Assembly: GCF_905475395.1 (NCBI RefSeq)
Contig: NC_058341.1
Coordinates: 36,967,501 to 37,031,500, forward strand
Direction of reading: 5' to 3'
Length of the DNA: 64,000 bases
Origin: Chrysoperla carnea
Lineage: Eukaryota; Arthropoda; Insecta; Neuroptera; Chrysopidae
Under the pieces are notes generated by a model that did no database searches, was not told where the DNA came from, and saw only the letters and a program-made list of their open reading frames with translations. Made by a program: the position numbers and the translations under genes. This document shows positions 1-11,600 of this stretch, piece after piece (position 1 is the first letter of the stretch; each line of letters begins with the position of its first letter).

Positions 1-1452
1 CTTGATAAAAGTTATTCAAAAATGAAAACCGAAAGCAATTTTGTTGTACAAATTAAACGAATTTAAGAATCCAGCCTAAAAAAAATATTGCTGTAATAAA
101 TATTGCCTTTTTGCATTTAAAAATTGTGATGAATGTAGCAAATGAGTGTTTAAAACTAATACTTAATAAAACAAACATTAAATTTAATTATTTAGATTGT
201 AATTTATCGCAAACATTTAATTATATGTATATTTTCATTTTTAAGCTAAAAATCAAAATTTATTTATGTATTTTCTGAATATTTCAATTCTTAAACATTG
301 GTATTATTTTAGTATTATCCAGAAACAGTTTGCATTTAACTTATTTATGTTGTAATATAAAGAGTTTATTAACTAGTTTTAAGGATTTTTTTCTGCAACT
401 TTTTCCATGGGTATATTTCGAAAATAAAATTTATTCGTTTGCATTCTTATCAGCATTTTAAATTATATCGGGTGTACAATAGAACATTAACACAATAGAA
501 CGTTAATTTTGTTAATGCCTGTATATTTTACAGAAAAGATACAGTCATTAAAAAGAAATACGCACATTAGGCAGCTTGACTTAAATTCCGCATAAAAACC
601 AACCACGTATGCAATACAACACCCGTGATTATTGGACTGGCTGTCTAGTGTGTGGCAGTCCTTACTGAACAATAGGCACAAATTTTATGTTTTTATCAAT
701 TATTAACACAGCATAATGTTTACCTCGCTAAATTTGTATGTATATTTCTTTAAAGTTAATATTTATAATTCTATCTTCCTTTATGCAAAATCTAAAGTGA
801 TACAGGGATTTTTCTACATCGAATCTTTAGGTAATATAAACTGTAGGTTAGGTCATCTTTTCTCTCGTTTTAAATCTCAAAATAATTTTTTATATGGGGT
901 TTCATGAATTTTAGCTTTTATCAATAATACAAAAAAATTAATATTTATATACGTCATTTCCACCTGGGCTTACTTGTTGCACTTAACGATATTATATTGG
1001 AACTATGATTGAAAGTTTACACAAAAGCGAACAATTAAAAGATTTTAGTTAGCATCAATTCGTCATAAAATCAATTGCTTGCTGTGGCTTCAATCAATTT
1101 CTATCGTATAGGGTTTAGTAATTCTTAATTTTACATCGAATTTATGATGATTAAAATCTGCGTAACTACTCATATGCTAGCGTAAAATAATTATTATTCT
1201 GGAGTAACCAACTTAAACAAGAAAATAGGATTAATACCATACTTCTTGGGATTGCACCTCTCACGGCATTCATATGCAAGGAGCATAAAAAATTATAATC
1301 ACGGTAGCGTACGAGTAAACATCGCGTATGATTTACAATGGATAGGTTTACCGGAAAATAACGCTCACCGCGAGCTGAGATGTAAGACGCGATCATTCAA
1401 AATAGCTTCTTTTCGATAAACCCAATCAATATTTAGTGATAAATTGTTATCT
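1..1452. other. gene-free AT-rich DNA
   Basis: I see no coding exon here. The short open frames lack a recognisable domain, codon bias or splice context. The sequence is strongly AT-rich and gives no clear repeat boundaries. Confidence 0.5.
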
Positions 1453-1962
1453 ACAGATGTTTCATAAGTCCTTAGCCACCCTTTAATGAGATATACCTTG
1501 TAGAATAATTTAAATTTAGCAGAAATTGATTGTCAAAATCAGTGTAATAAGTGAGTGTATTTCGTATTCAATAACTGAAAACGGTAATGGGCAGAGGAAA
1601 ACATTAAATTATTATATTGATTTTTCTCAAAACTTTTTCTCCATAGTTCAGTAGATTTCTTCAAAGCTGAGCGAAAATACCGATAAAAATAAAATTTTGG
1701 ATTCAAATTCTACCAAATCTATTCATATTATTAAAAAAAAAGTTTCAAACAAAAAATATTAGGTTTTTTATAAGAATTTTCCCCCTATGGGTAACTGACT
1801 CGAATTGAGTTTTAAATTGAAGATCGTATTAAAATCCAAGGTCTTTTTAAGATGCTCGCAATAGAGCCTAAACATTTTCATTTAAAACATTTTTTCCGTG
1901 TCTAATTTACTCTACAAGATGTTTCTAATTAAAGGGTGGGTAAGCACTTACTAGCCATCTGT
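1453..1962. repeat. MITE-like element with ~55-bp imperfect terminal inverted repeats
   Basis: The left end (about 1453-1512) reappears inverted at about 1905-1962. Both arms carry ACAGATG, a TAAGT step, the block CACCCTTTAAT and CTTGTAGA, in the same order when one arm is reverse-complemented. The interior is AT-rich and non-coding. The layout fits a non-autonomous DNA transposon. No convincing target-site duplication could be read, so the exact ends and the superfamily are uncertain. Confidence 0.5.
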
Positions 1963-1969
1963 GTAATAG

Positions 1970-2039
1970 TGAATCGTTATGTATGATAAATATGCATAAT
2001 ATAAATTTGTAATTAATTAATCGACTACATAACGATTCA
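1970..2039. repeat. perfect 14-bp hairpin
   Basis: TGAATCGTTATGTA at 1970-1983 is the exact reverse complement of 2026-2039, with a 42-base AT-rich loop. It lies directly outside the inverted-repeat element that ends near 1962, so it may be a further part of the same mobile DNA. Confidence 0.5.
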
Positions 2040-2238
2040 TGCTTTTTTTTTTTAAATAAATTATAAAATTGATATAATAATATCTAAATTATAGAGGCCT
2101 TAATTTTAAATTTTTTTAATATTTATAGTATGCCAAAGTTTATATATTTATATATTTTCAACCATATTTTATATTTCTTATTATATTAAATAAGACTAAT
2201 ATTAAAAAACTTTTTTTACCAATAATTATAATATGGAG

Positions 2239-2811
2239 CAAGAGCTCGCTGCAAAAAACCTGGCCTATCGAGTTACCGGATGAAGTATTTTTTAAATGAT
2301 ACTACTCACTGTAACTATTAAAAAAATCATTTAGTGCCAGGGCAAATATGGTGCATAACCTTGCTATATTTTTTCTAAGGTACATTTTTTGGACATAAAC
2401 TGTACCAATCGAGTAACCGCTTGAAACTGATTTTAAAATGTAGTTTCGAGTGAGTAGAAAATAATTATGAACAACTGCCTCGGTCAATCTGGTGCTAACC
2501 CCATGGCACGACACATTTTTTAATTTTTTTTTTGTTGTGTTACCGTACCTATCGAGTAACCGCTTCAAACTGTAATTAAATTGAAGTTTAAACATTTCTT
2601 ATTAAGAAAATATATTAGTGCCACTTCTATTTTAGTGACAAATGCCCGGCACGATACTTTATATTCCTTCAAGTCCCATACTATTGCTCATATAATCTAT
2701 AACAGATACATTGGGGAATAAATGAATAAACATCAAGTATCAACATAAAATACAATGAAAGTTCTCTCATATATTTTACTATAAAATTAATTAAAAAAAT
2801 TTAAATATCAA
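2239..2811 (+). repeat. left terminal inverted repeat with three internal subrepeats
   Basis: Outer arm of the element. It contains three spaced copies of a motif related to ATCGAGTAACCGCTTGAAACT: near 2265-2285 (diverged), 2406-2426 and 2551-2571, about 140-145 bp apart. Each is followed by a related TAGTGCCA or GGTGC block. Ordered subterminal repeats of this kind are commonly transposase-binding sites; that role is inferred. A 97-codon open frame inside the arm is repeated in the other arm and is not taken as a gene. Confidence 0.75.
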
Positions 2812-2837
2812 AACTTGTCAAAAGCTGTCCTAACTTG

Positions 2838-3320
2838 ATGCGAACATTGAGCGTGAATATAGACGAAATTGATAATTTAAGAAGTATGGAAATATTGCAA
2901 GAATATACTTGTAAAATTTATGGAATAAGTTGTAACAATGTAAATGATGCGAGATTATTAATGTTTCAAAATCGATTTACGTCAACGTCTGTAGCAGAAT
3001 ATTTTATGAAAAATGTAAAAAGATTTGATTCAACTCAACTTCCACCATGTTGGAAGTCACTGAAACAAAAAATTTTACGAAGTATCAATGTAACTTCAAT
3101 GTGGCAGAATGCTACTGAAGCTAACTGCATCAATTTCTCACCAGAACAATGCGGATGGACAGTAAATGACAATAAAATTGAACCGCTTTGGTTCGAAGGT
3201 GATCTAACACCTCTCTTAGTTGAAGACATTGTTATGGTAGAACTTGATGAAGTACAGCTTAATGAAATTGATAATTGTAACGATGATTCTTATGATAATG
3301 ATGTTTCCAACAAAAAATGA
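2838..3320 (+). CDS. C-terminal fragment of a transposon-encoded protein
   Basis: The open frame encodes about 160 residues and lies entirely between the two long inverted repeats. Residues 35-130 carry a pattern I recall from uncharacterised, probably transposon-encoded proteins of insects and other invertebrates: an NVNDARLLMF block, then LPPCWKSLKQKI, then SMWQNA, then CGWTV followed by WFEGDLTP. The family's enzymatic part would lie upstream and is absent, so this is a remnant carried by a non-autonomous element. The ATG at 2838 follows directly on the left arm and may not be a real start. The C-terminus runs into an Asp-rich simple-sequence tract. Family membership is by memory and moderate; no function is assigned. 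Confidence 0.5.
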   Translation: MRTLSVNIDEIDNLRSMEILQEYTCKIYGISCNNVNDARLLMFQNRFTSTSVAEYFMKNVKRFDSTQLPPCWKSLKQKILRSINVTSMWQNATEANCINFSPEQCGWTVNDNKIEPLWFEGDLTPLLVEDIVMVELDEVQLNEIDNCNDDSYDNDVSNKK

Positions 3321-3462
3321 CAGTGACCATAACGATAATAACGATGATAATCATGAAAATAAAGGTGACCATGATGATAATTATGATAAAAGTGACGATG
3401 ATCATGGCCGTAGTGACAATGATCATGACGATAGTGATGATGATGATCATGATGACATTTAA
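3270..3462 (+). repeat. degenerate GAT/GAC microsatellite
   Basis: About 190 bases of imperfect GAT, GAC, AAT and CAT triplets at the end of the element's unique part. It encodes an Asp/Asn/His-rich string in one frame and ends just before the right arm. Confidence 0.75.
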
Positions 3463-3500
3463 TATTAATTCTATATATATAGTTCAATGTATATTTTTAG

Positions 3501-4073
3501 ATATTTAAGTTTTTTAATTAATTTTATAGTAAAATATGTATATGAGAGAACTTTCATTGTATTTTATGTTGATACTTGATGTTTATTCATTTATTCCCCA
3601 ATGTATCTGTTATAGATTATATGAGCAATAGTATGGGACTTGAAGGAATATAAAGTATCGTGCCTGGCATTTGTCACTAAAATAGAAGTGGCACTAATAT
3701 ATTTTCTTAATAAGAAATGTTTAAACTTCAATTTAATTACAGTTTGAAGCGGTTACTCGATAGGTACGGTAACACAACAAAAAAAAAATTAAAAAATGTG
3801 TCGTGCCATGGGGTTAGCACCAGCTTGACCGAGGCAGTTGTTCATAATTATTTTCTACTCACTCGAAACTACATTTTAAAATCAGTTTCAAGCGGTTACT
3901 CGATTGGTACAGTTTATGTCCAAAAAATGTACCTTAGAAAAAATATAGCAAGGTTATGCACCATATTTGCCCTGGCACTAAATGATTTTTTTAATAGTTA
4001 CAGTGAGTAGTATCATTTAAAAAATACTTCATCCGGTAACTCGATAGGCCAGGTTTTTTGCAGCGAGCTCTTG
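3501..4073 (-). repeat. right terminal inverted repeat
   Basis: Reverse complement of the left arm, with the same three internal subrepeats. It ends in GAGCTCTTG at 4073. The flanks show no clear duplicated target. Confidence 0.75.
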
Positions 4074-4723
4074 GACCAATACCATAGACAAATAAAAATC
4101 ATTTGTATTTAGTACTAAGCAAATAACATGAAATGTTTTTATACTTAAATATATATTACTATATTTAATTAAATAATTTGATTATTTTTAACCTGCATAC
4201 CTTAGAAATAATTAGTGTCCGAGCAAAGCTTCGCTTTCGGCCAAAAAATTTCTTTTCGTTTTCGGATCGAAACGCCTAGTCCTATTACTCTCCTTCTTTC
4301 CTTATTATTTGATTTTTGATTATAAAACAGCAAATAAAAATTCTAGGGCTGAGTAACGCCCAAACGTGGAATTTTGTAATTCGGTAAGTTTAAGTAAATG
4401 TGCCTATTTTGAGCTGTACTGTCACTGGGTAAACGGATTTTATTATCCCAAATAATTAAATATTCCAGCTATAGGAAATGATAAAAAGACAGAAAACATG
4501 TTAACACAATTTCAAGGGTAATTTTATGTTCTTTCACTGGCGTTAAGCAAGTTAAGTCTGTGATCTTTAAATAATTAAAACAAGAAATTCATTTTGAATT
4601 ATTACCGATTTTCTTATTTATTTCTTACAAAATAATATAAAATTGTTTCTCATTAAAAAAATATAAAATTGTTAACAAATAACAAATTAAAATGAACTCA
4701 TATAGAGAAAATACACTTATTAT
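4074..4723. other. gene-free spacer, 3' flank of taspase gene
   Basis: No coding exon recognised. A minus-strand AATAAA (plus-strand TTTATT near 4617) lies about 105 bases past the proposed taspase stop and is a candidate polyadenylation signal. Confidence 0.4.
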
Positions 4724-7700
4724 TTAGTATAAAAAGGTAGTACTTTGGATATTTTCGTAGTCTGATGAAATACAAATCTGAAAAAAAAAAATTAACATAA
4801 ACATGAATGAAACCTAATATCAAAACTGTCGGGAATCGAATCGCAGATCTCTGTTAAAGGATGAGAAACGGAACGGTACCTTCGGTGAATCGTCGTCGGT
4901 ACTCATATAACCGACACCCATATGTCTATCTGTATGGCCCCAACTAAAAATTCCACAATTTTTTTCTGTTTTATTTACAACAATAGCTCCAGCAATTTTT
5001 TCCATTTTCTCATGTTTTAAAATTGGCGAATCTAAAAGAAAATAATTTGTATTTAGTTTTTTACTTGAATTAATAGAAACTTAAATTAAACGTCTATTCT
5101 ACAATTCGTTACATCATTGGCCTGCGTATGCTAATTATGGGTCCTATGCATATATGTAATACTCCTATATAAGTTGGCATGAGACAGAATGTCCCAACAT
5201 TACCGTGCTGACAATATATTATTCTTTCTATTCCCCACGAGACTTTGAACACCCTGTGCATGGCTGTCAACTTGACAATTCTCTAAAATATCAGTAGCAG
5301 ATGTATAGAACAAGCTCAGTCACTTAGAGGATAGAGAGCACGAGAACAGTCTGTATCATTTTGTCGAGACACCTTCTATTTATATGAACTGACCATGTAT
5401 GGTCCCATGTCGTACTATCAGACGGCTTTAATTGTAAAATAGGTTATCACCTTATGTCGTACAAAAAGCGATGAATCTTTATAAAAAAAAATTTTGAGAT
5501 AAAAATTATTGTTACGAAGATATTGTATACAAACTTAATTAACAATATCAACGTAATTCGTAATTAAAATATTCTAATTCACGACAGGGGAGCAGTACTT
5601 GTAACAAATATTTGTATTTACCAGTGTATTTCAATTTTAAAGTTTCCACTAAATTAAATTCTGAATCCATTACATTACCAGCAATTTCTTTAGCCAAATT
5701 TGTTTTAATAATATGTTCCCCGCAACCTGTAGTACTCACAGCCACATTTTCATCAGACCAAATTCCCGCTCCAAAAATGCACGCTTGACCAATTCGACCA
5801 CGTTGTTTTAAAATTATACCTCCAGAACTAACACCTGACACCAAACATCCATTATTATCAATACAAACCGCTCCAACTGTATCATATCTTTTTCCTATTT
5901 CTAAATCATCCGAATTTTCTAAGTCGTCTTCGTTATCTTTCATTTTTTTAGTTGAACTTTCCACGTCGAGTATTTCCACTTTACGTTTAGAATTTTTAAC
6001 GGGTGACAATTTGTTTGTATTGACTATCACTTTAATTTTTGGTTTAACTACTTCTGAAGAATTTTCTTCACTTTCTTGACGTTTCTTTATATGATTATTA
6101 TACTCATTTAGATATCGTTTATACTTTTTATAAACTTTATAAGCTTTAGCTGATATTAATTTTTCTTTTTCGATTAAAGGTAAACCTTCATTAATCGCAA
6201 ATTGGTAAGCCCCATCACCAACCAGAATACAAGGTGCCACTAAAATTGATTCCTTCGATTGATTATGACATAATTTGTATGCAAGTTCTATTGGATTTTT
6301 TACACCGCTTACAGCACCACAAGCCCCGAAATGCATATTAGTACCATCCATAATAGATGCGTCACATTCAACTGTACCATCCATTGTTAAATTTGAACCA
6401 TATCCACAATTTACTAATGGATCATCTTCTAATACTGTATAAAACAAAACAAAAAATTTATTATACTATGAATTATTTAATCCAAATTCACTAAAATTGT
6501 TCCGATATGATTTTAGATAAAATTTCAGAAACTACATGTTTAATCGTCAAATGACCCAAATTTTTGTATCTTTTGGGTTAAAATTAGAAAACGATTTTTA
6601 TTTAAATTGGAGACAAATTTTATTAATTTTTTTCCATTTTCTTAAGATTATCCCTTTGAGACAATCGGATAATTCATAAACGGAATTTTTTTTCCGGAAC
6701 TTGATGAATAATAGGAATGTTGAAATTTTTTGTTATCATTTCAGGCCAAGAATTCTCACTGCACAGGCTAATCAGAACATAAATAGGTCATTTTAATATA
6801 TCCTCCTTTACCTTAAAGGTCAAGTTGAAAGCCAATTTTCTAGATGGCTTCCTCCATGCTCGATAACTTTTGTTGAGAGCTTTCCTGGGGAGATATTTAA
6901 GTAGATAGAATAACATGGTTCACCGTGTCTAGGGTAATTTCGACCCAAAAAATATATAAATTGTGTTTATTTATCGATTGATCGGTTAGTTTTTACGATT
7001 TCGTCTAAACTTTTATTTTGAAGCAATTTATGTCGAAAAATTCACATTTATTCGTCAAATGAATTGAATTTTTTTGTTTTTGAGTCCTTTTTTGACTTGG
7101 CTGCGATTCCGAGTGAAAATGATGATACCTATGTCGTCTTTCGTATACGATTATATGCGCAATCTTAGAAACTACACGTACAATTGTCGAATGCTTGAAA
7201 TTTTTATACTTTTTGGGTAAAAATTGCTCTAGAAAATGATTTTTATTCAAATTTTGGAGGGAAAATACTTTCCTGATTTTTTTCAATTTTCTTAAACACA
7301 CCTTTTTAACAAAACCGAGAAAAGCCTAAAAGTCTAATATCTTTCGAAAATCGTGAATTCTGATCATTTTGTGATACTGATATATCCAGGGGCGGATTTA
7401 CGAATTTGCCGCCCATAGGCAGGCATCAAAGTGCCGCCTTTTTTTAAACAAAAATCTGTTTTATTTATTTACAAAACAAAAAAACAATTCATTTTTCAAT
7501 TATTTTAATGTACATTTTTACGCCGGACTTTTTCAACAGCAAATGTATCGATGATTTTGTTCAGATCAACTTCTAGCAAAGGTTCAACTTCAATACACAT
7601 TATAGCCAAAATACACATTCACGAAAAATTGATTAAAATTGAAAAAAATTCACATTTTTACATTTTTATAAAACAAAAAAATTTTTAATAATTGAAACTA

Positions 7701-8346
7701 ATTTTTTGCCGCCCCATTTTTTTGCCGCCGTAGGCACAGGCCTACTTTGCCTACCCATAAATACGCCCCTGAATATATCATTAATGAGTGCTGCTATTGC
7801 CATCAGTGACGGATATCCATGACTTTAATTTCACATACAGTGAACGCAAGGGCCAAAAACCCGTGCTAACTCGACCTCATTAAAGGCATGGGCAACCCGT
7901 GGATCACAGGGTGAGACCATGTGAGAGAAAATTGTCAATCCGTGACTCTAAATTCGTGGTAATAGACATTCCGATCATTAATGCATGTACTTGACAAACA
8001 TTTCAATTAGTATCTAAACCATAAGGGAAACAAGTTTATTTTATCTTATGCAAGGAAGCAATCTAACTCTTTAATAACGTTAATACTTATAATGAAATTG
8101 AAAAATAAAAAAATTGCTGTCATACTTTTGATAGCAGCTGTACAAGCAACTATCGCAGTTCCACCTTTTCGTAAAATGTTAATTGCACTAATAACTGCCT
8201 TATTTAATAATTCATTATACTCATCGTAATTATTATTATCGTTGTAAGTTCCTACCCCTAGAAACAAAAAATTCACTTTCAAATCCGCAAATTTATTATT
8301 TAAAATTTAAATAATTCTTACCTAAATGTAAAGCAATAAATCCCAT
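4724..8346 (-). CDS. TASP1: taspase-1 (threonine aspartase)
   Basis: Type 2 asparaginase-fold endopeptidase that self-cleaves before a threonine and then cuts nuclear regulators such as MLL/Trithorax and TFIIA (family knowledge). Exons: 8346-8322, 8257-8126, 6434-5622, 5031-4880 and probably 4777-4724, giving 391 residues (human about 420). All junctions keep frame. The start ATG follows an in-frame TAA. Visible blocks: GFIALHLGVG (strand 1), ILEDDPLVNCGYGSNL, ECDASIMDG, then a Lys-rich linker with an NLS-like KNSKRKVE. The catalytic threonine is in YDTVGAV, followed by VSSGG, GRIGQA and STTGCGEH, and GHTDRHMGVGYMS near the end. The last junction is the weak point: reading through from 4880 gives another tail ending at 4820 that resembles no taspase. 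A strong pyrimidine-CAG acceptor at 4778 supports the short final exon. Confidence 0.9.
6525..6660. repeat. dispersed repeat, copy 1 (taspase intron)
   Basis: A segment around TTTTTGTATCTTTTGGGT and AAAACGATTTTTATT recurs diverged at 7150-7300, near 23495-23610 and near 54890-55000. It is intronic and non-coding. The family is unknown. Confidence 0.45.
7150..7300. repeat. dispersed repeat, copy 2 (taspase intron)
   Basis: Same orientation as the copy about 620 bp upstream. It shares AGAAACTACA, the GTC(A/G)AATG step, CTTTTTGGGT and ATGATTTTTATTCAAAT. Intronic; no coding signal on either strand. Confidence 0.45.
7387..7771 (-). mobile_element. non-autonomous hAT element with 8-bp target duplication
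   Basis: Ends are CAGGGGCGGATTTACG on the left and, inverted, CAGGGGCGTATTTATGGG on the right. The flanks are GATATATC and AATATATC, matching at 7 of 8 bases, as expected for the 8-bp duplication of hAT elements. On the minus strand the interior still reads IEVEPLLEVDLNKII then FAVEKVRRK, which resembles the hAT transposase C-terminal dimerisation tail. This is therefore an internally deleted autonomous copy, sitting in a taspase intron. Confidence 0.75.
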
Positions 8347-8638
8347 TATGAATATTTATATCATGTAACCAAAAAATATGAAAATTTGCATTTTAATTTT
8401 AAAACAATAGCGGTTATAGTTCTTGAATTTCCGCCTATTTCCTAAACTTTTCATAAATATTTTGTGGTTGTTTAGTGTTTCAACTTCAACCAAAAAAGTG
8501 AATCTTGACCGCTTGGTACTGGAACTCTATTTTTATGGAACTGTCAGTCGACTACAACACGTGGTTTTGTTTGACATTTGTTTTTAATGTATCGATTTGG
8601 AAAGAGATATTTTTCTATGTTTGGAAAAGGCCAGAAAA
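8347..8638. promoter_or_regulatory. shared divergent promoter region of taspase-1 and WDR6
   Basis: Only 292 bases separate the two start codons, which read away from each other. Both 5' UTRs and both core promoters must lie here unless upstream non-coding exons exist. I see no convincing TATA box for either gene, which suits housekeeping promoters. The bidirectional role is inferred from spacing. Confidence 0.6.
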
Positions 8639-11600
8639 ATGAACACAGATATTATTAAAACTGACGTTACAGTTATTAAATTTTATAAAAACTATATTTT
8701 AGCTGGTAATTAATTCAATTTATAAAAGTTGTAAATGAAAATTCGAAATAGCTTTTTCAGTATTTTTTAAGTTGATATTCATTTGTTACAATTTTTACAC
8801 AAAAGCTTAAAATTTTAGAATATGCTTTTGTTTTTACTTAAAAATAAATAATTAACGAACTATTGGAATCAAAACTCATTGTTTTTAAAATATGAAATTT
8901 TGGATTAAACTCAAAAGTCATTTAAAAATTGTTCTTCGTTATTCATAAACAAAAAGCTAAAAGATAATACAATATAACTAAATTATTGGCTACAGGCTAA
9001 TATAAGTTATAATATTTTAGTTTGAAAGAAAAAGTTTCATTTATGTATATTGCGAGTTTTGATTTCAAAGTTGAGAGTTCTGAACACGAAGGCTAGATAA
9101 ATATTTATCTAACGTTCGTACTGTTCGTAGTTATGAATTTAAGTAATAATAAGGCTATTCGTACACAATTACACAAGCGAGTCTCTAGCGTGAATACTTT
9201 TAAAGATAAATTATCTGAAAAGATGGTTATTATCATTACAAGTTGGTTGGGACGAGTTTGTCGACAATAGAAGAGTTTAATGGGTTCTGAAGTTTTTAGT
9301 CCTTGTATTCAAAAATGGGACACTATTACAGAAAACGGAAATATTCTATTTAAGCGGTAGAGGCCCGCTTGTCTACGAATAGTCTCATCCTTTAAGTAAA
9401 TAGTATGCTGGGTTACAGATTAAAGATACTTAAAATCAGATTTTAAAAATTCTAATTAGAAGTCTTATAGAATACCCAACATATAAATAAATGACTACTT
9501 CATAGTCTACCGGAATTATACACGGTATATCTGAACTAATGATCAATAATCAAGGGGCTAATAGGGTAAAACGAAATAAGTATTCGATATGAAGAACATT
9601 TTTACTACCCGTCTACCTCCAAAGGGTATTAGACATGCGTCAGAAGTTTACACATCGTGTCGAATCTTTACCGAGCCCGTTGTTTTTTGGGGAAAAAGTT
9701 TATAATAAAACAAACAGCTTTAATTACAATTTTGCTCGTTATTTAACTGTTTGCACTAGAGCCCAGCAAGAGCAGTAAGTCGAAAGTTGTTAAATATAAC
9801 TGTTAGAAATAGAGCAAAACTTTGTACGAACTAAAATTCAACGGACTCGTCAGAAATTTGACATGGTGAGCAAACTTCTGACGCCTGTGGCTCCGAAGAG
9901 TATCGTTTTTTAACAAATGTTTTATATATCAAAATGCTAGTGCTGGCATACTCTATCCCCTCCTTAATTATTGAACATTTAGTTTGATACACGCTATAGA
10001 AAATAGTTTGGGTGGCCGTCAGCATATAATGCCATTAATAAATACACCTATAAAAATTCAACAAACACGCCAATTTTTTTGTGACACTTAGCGACAGATC
10101 GCTTTTCGACATTTAAATTCTATAGCTATAACAATCCTTTCCCATCTAATAACTAAAGCATTTTCCAACTTTGTACCTACAATAATAATTTAAAAAAATT
10201 TAATTATTGTATTCTAGGCATTGGTAATTATCTGCACATTTATCAAAGATGTAATTTACTATTGTTATTCAAAAAAGAAATTTTCGATGGACAAAAAATT
10301 CATAGTATTAACTGCGAAAATAAACCATTAATTATATTTGGTGGCCGTGAGCTATGTACGTTTACTTTGCATTTACAAGAGGAGTATAATGTTGATAAAT
10401 TTATTCACAATTTGCAAAACATACAGTATGATGATTGGATATTGGATGCAATTATACATCGTAATGAGATTATTACAATATCTGCACATAATGTTGTAAT
10501 TGGCAAAGATTTAAAAGATAATAATATAAAATGGGAGAAACCATGCGATGTTAATTCTATTTTATATGGAGCTACTATAGCAAAGAAAAACAATGAATTG
10601 TTTATATTGGCTGGAACAGTTTTTAGTGAAATACTTATTTGGTCACCGAATGTATCTTCAAGTGTTTTATATCGTTTAACTGGGCATGAAGTAAGTTTTA
10701 AATGCTATATTTACTTTCTCTTGGACCCTGGTGTATATGTCGCAGCCAACTAGCTTAATCAGCCCTTCAATTAACAGTTTAGTCTTTTTACTAAACGGCG
10801 CTGTACAACTAGCGACCTGAATGATATTCAGCCCTAGCGTGAAATACAATATTTTATAAACTGAAATATCTGACATTAGAAATTGTTTATTTGTGCAATT
10901 TAAAATATAACATAAAATTATTTGGTAATTATGAGATCAAATAGCGCAACTTAATAACATAGTATACATGTAAGTAATTAAAATATCATTTATAAACGCA
11001 AGTTAAACTTCCATGGCATTTAGATCCGCAAAGAACTTTGTTTTTAAAACAAGCACATCTATTATTACGACACTGATTCACAGCAGGCTAACAACAATGT
11101 TTTTTGGAATCCCTGGCCACCAAAAGGTGATTCACTTGCCAAAGCCTCTCTCAAAGAAATTAGACTTTCTGAAATTTTGTCGCCATAGTTTATACTGAGT
11201 ACTGCAACTCTTACCGTGAAAATCAGTTTTTAATAGTACTATATTTAGTTCCAAATTTTTGTCAACAACACTCTTCCATTGTATTTTTTTTTTGCGCAAA
11301 TGCAATTTTTGCGAGAAACACCTACAATATTGTTCCTTACCGACGCCACATTGACAATATATAGGTTTCTTCGCCAGGTGGTAGAAAGCGGAACTGAATT
11401 TTAATGACTAGGGCAGACAAGTAGTTATACTTATCGATTCAAGTCATTTACATAGCTGTTTGATTTAAGGGATGTATATTGTTCATACCGCTAGTTGAAC
11501 GGCACCGTTTAGTAAAAAGGCTAGGCATTTAAATAAACGTCTAATTCATTATTTGGCGGCGACATATAAACTAGCTATACACCAAATCCTACTTACATTG

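Larger units (their letters stand above)
2239..4073. mobile_element. DNA transposon-like element with very long (573-bp) terminal inverted repeats
   Basis: The element is bounded by two near-identical inverted arms (2239-2811 and 3501-4073), both starting CAAGAGCTCGCTGC. About 690 bp of unique DNA between them holds one open frame. The arms differ at only a few positions (an A/C change near 2490/3822, a C/A change near 2647/3666, a 4-bp indel near 2771/3537), so the copy is young. The unique part encodes a C-terminal transposon-protein fragment and a GAT/GAC-rich tail. No DDE or other catalytic core is present, so this looks like a non-autonomous derivative. I could not define a target-site duplication and do not assign a superfamily. 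Confidence 0.75.

Noticed and set aside
1166-1396. 76-residue minus-strand open frame
   Set aside because: No domain, no start context and no neighbouring exons; probably chance.
2302-4010. Two near-identical 97-residue open frames on opposite strands
   Set aside because: They are mirror copies inside the two long terminal inverted repeats, contain the subrepeats and show no protein family; they are by-products of the arms.
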